From Anaerobacillus sp. CMMVII (GTDB taxonomy: Bacteria; Bacillota; Bacilli; Bacillales; Anaerobacillaceae): 64,000 bases of DNA. The notes under the pieces are model-generated. The model searched no databases. It had not been told where the DNA came from and saw only the letters and a program-made list of their open reading frames with translations. Made by a program: the position numbers and the translations under genes. The stretch is from NCBI RefSeq assembly GCF_025377685.1, contig NZ_JACEHK010000004.1, positions 47,191 through 111,190 on the forward strand, in the 5' to 3' direction. This document shows, piece by piece, positions 62,633 through 64,000 of the stretch; position 1 is the first letter of the stretch; the number at the start of each line of letters is the position of its first letter.

Positions 62633-64000
62633 TGGAAGTGTCAAAAGTTCTATGAAAACTAAAGGCTGATGAAACTTTCTACCAATTAATCTGGGGGTAG
62701 CTCCCGCCATCGCTCTTGACAAACACGCCAATGGTTTAGAGTGAGGTTTAACAAGGGCGAAGCGGACAAAAGATGGCATGCCAAATAAACCCTTGGTTAT
62801 TTCCATTTTAAACCATTGGCAAGTTCGGTTTGTCAAGAGTTCGCTTCGCCGCTGGCTAGAAAGGGCTCTGCTAAACAAAAGTTAGGCTCTTTGTTCGCTG
62901 ATCCAATCCTGGGCTAGACCAATAAGAGTTGTCCATCTAGCAGGCATGTTTGGAAGCTTTTCTAGCTCTGGTATGGTCACAGGCACTTTTCCTTCTAAGG
63001 CCGAATGAGGTCTTAGAAAGTTGAAGTAAGCGACAAATAATGTCACGAATGAAACAGAACCATGTTCTGAACCGAATCCATGAGTTGACCGATAGTTCCC
63101 TTTAAAGGTTCGATTTAGTCGCTCAATAATTTGTTTGAGAGGTCTGTATTCCTTTGAAACTTCATCTTCGTTCGTCAAGCCAATCACTTGAATGACCTCA
63201 AAAGGGATTTGATGCTGGGCAAAGAAATGTTGAGCTAACAAGTAAATTGGATTTCCATCAACCACAAATGTAAGGTTCTCAGGTATTTTCTTAAGCTTTA
63301 GTAATACTTCGTCAATCGCTTTTATGGCGGTTGCTGTATCTCGGTTAGGTGACACTGGGTAAGAGAGTATCACTTTCTTTACAGCGTCAAAGAAGAAAAA
63401 TAGGTAATGCCAACGGCCATTTACACGGATGTACGTTTCGTCCCCACAGAATTGGTCAGAGAGTTCATAAGGATAGTGATCAGTAAAAGGTTTCAACCAT
63501 AAGGCAACACTATTCTCGTAGTTTAAAATGCTTTGGTGAGAAATAGAAACACCATGGATATCCTTCATTAAAGCAGCTGTTTTGCGAGCTGACAGACCAT
63601 AATTGACGTGATAAGTAAGGATAAGTCCAAGTGTATATGGAGACACATAAATTCTTGATAGATCAACTCTCGGCCTCTTTGGTGAATGCTTCGCTAACGG
63701 TTGAAAATCAATGTGAAATTGGCGGTAAATATAGCGAAGTTTAAAGGCTTGGGGATCTTTCTTGAACCTATTTTTCTCTTTTTGAGTCATCGCATTTCGT
63801 TTCTTTTGGTAATAAGAACAAGCATCATTTTTACACTTGTACACATGGAAGTCTTTTCTTTCTTTCACTTTTTCTAGTGTTTTTGAACAGTGAGGGCATT
63901 TCAGGATTGTTTCATTTAGATAGCGGTTTTTTTCACTGAAAAGACACGTACACACCTTACATTGATATTGTCCTTTCGCCCCATTATTGGCATACAAGTA
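62633..64000 (-). mobile_element. Insertion sequence, truncated by the window edge
   Basis: Transposase gene plus about 250 bases of non-coding tail with a long inverted repeat (62713-62737 against 62810-62839: CTCTTGACAAAC...CCAATGGTTT). The terminal repeats and target duplication cannot be fixed because the right end is outside the window; the left limit is approximate. Confidence 0.6.
62882..64000 (-). CDS. DDE transposase (IS6/IS240-like), partial at the 5' end
   Basis: At least 371 residues; the true start is outside the window. Zinc-finger-like N-terminus with CKVC, CPHC and CKNDAC motifs, a helical region (SARKTAALMKDIHGVSISHQ), then the DDE domain: D in FCGDETYIRVNGRWHYLFFF, D in FVVDGNPIYLLA and E in IIERLNRTFKGNYRSTHGFG. 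This is the DDE_Tnp_IS240-type catalytic core. The C-terminus is complete. Confidence 0.9.
   Translation of the reverse strand, partial: YLYANNGAKGQYQCKVCTCLFSEKNRYLNETILKCPHCSKTLEKVKERKDFHVYKCKNDACSYYQKKRNAMTQKEKNRFKKDPQAFKLRYIYRQFHIDFQPLAKHSPKRPRVDLSRIYVSPYTLGLILTYHVNYGLSARKTAALMKDIHGVSISHQSILNYENSVALWLKPFTDHYPYELSDQFCGDETYIRVNGRWHYLFFFFDAVKKVILSYPVSPNRDTATAIKAIDEVLLKLKKIPENLTFVVDGNPIYLLAQHFFAQHQIPFEVIQVIGLTNEDEVSKEYRPLKQIIERLNRTFKGNYRSTHGFGSEHGSVSFVTLFVAYFNFLRPHSALEGKVPVTIPELEKLPNMPARWTTLIGLAQDWISEQRA

Noticed and set aside
1222..63997. tRNA, rRNA genes or a phage attachment site
   Set aside because: No cloverleaf-like or rRNA sequence and no integrase with a catalytic domain were found; the recombinase-like segment at 39485 lacks catalytic residues.

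Overview
The window looks like chromosomal DNA of a low-GC, spore-forming member of the Bacillaceae. The evidence is strong AGGAGG-type ribosome binding sites with frequent TTG/GTG starts, a YjcZ-type sporulation peptide, YkoF/E/D/C-type thiamine genes behind a TPP riboswitch, DUF4003/DUF4317/CBO0543-type Bacillus families and an NprR-like regulator. A NaChBac/NaVBP-type sodium channel and a high-alkaline subtilisin with a 269-residue mature part suggest an alkaliphile. The species cannot be fixed from sequence alone.

Layout. 0-1 kb: tandem array of a 52-bp unit. 1.2-9.9 kb: sodium channel, XRE/TPR regulator divergent from an MFS pump with paired palindromic operators, two acetyltransferases, DUF4003, an AraC/GyrI-like regulator and a coat-like small protein. 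10-12.6 kb: cadC-cadA with twin operators. 13.4-20.7 kb: polysaccharide deacetylase, ABC-F gene behind a leader-peptide attenuator, acetyltransferase, coiled-coil protein, M20 peptidase, DUF2249-like protein behind an Fnr-like box. 20.9-26.3 kb: PepF, S9 peptidase, DedA, CueP. 26.5-32.8 kb: lipoprotein, exported protein, ADP-ribosylglycohydrolase, coiled-coil genes, M50B-like protein. 33.6-36.2 kb: subtilisin, a 46-residue Phr-like prepropeptide and its NprR-like receptor. 36.6-44.5 kb: membrane proteins, DUF4317, a SEC-C gene cluster and an Rpn-type nuclease. 44.8-49.5 kb: YjcZ, TPP riboswitch and ykoFEDC. 49.9-62.5 kb: prolyl oligopeptidase, amine oxidase, beta-lactamase-like hydrolase, methylmalonyl-CoA epimerase, helicase remnant, patatin, second deacetylase and small membrane proteins. 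62.6-64 kb: an insertion sequence running off the edge.

Three things stand out. (1) Two metal-thiol proteins, CueP and CadA, carry an in-frame TGA exactly where a conserved metal-binding cysteine belongs. In cueP a 7-bp hairpin with a GGT loop starts its loop 18 nt after the TGA, as a bacterial SECIS would. Selenocysteine is a serious hypothesis. (2) A regulator/peptide pair of the RRNPP quorum-sensing type lies beside a secreted protease. (3) From 14 kb on, intergenic spaces are filled with more than 20 copies of a palindromic repeat (core GGAAGCAGCAGAACCGTCCC) and about ten copies of a second repeat (GGTGTCAGACACC...GTGGACAAATT). In places they are fused into one element.

Caveat: about a dozen otherwise well-conserved genes are broken by single-base indels, many in homopolymers. 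This may be residual sequencing error rather than decay, so frameshifted genes are given as whole spans.
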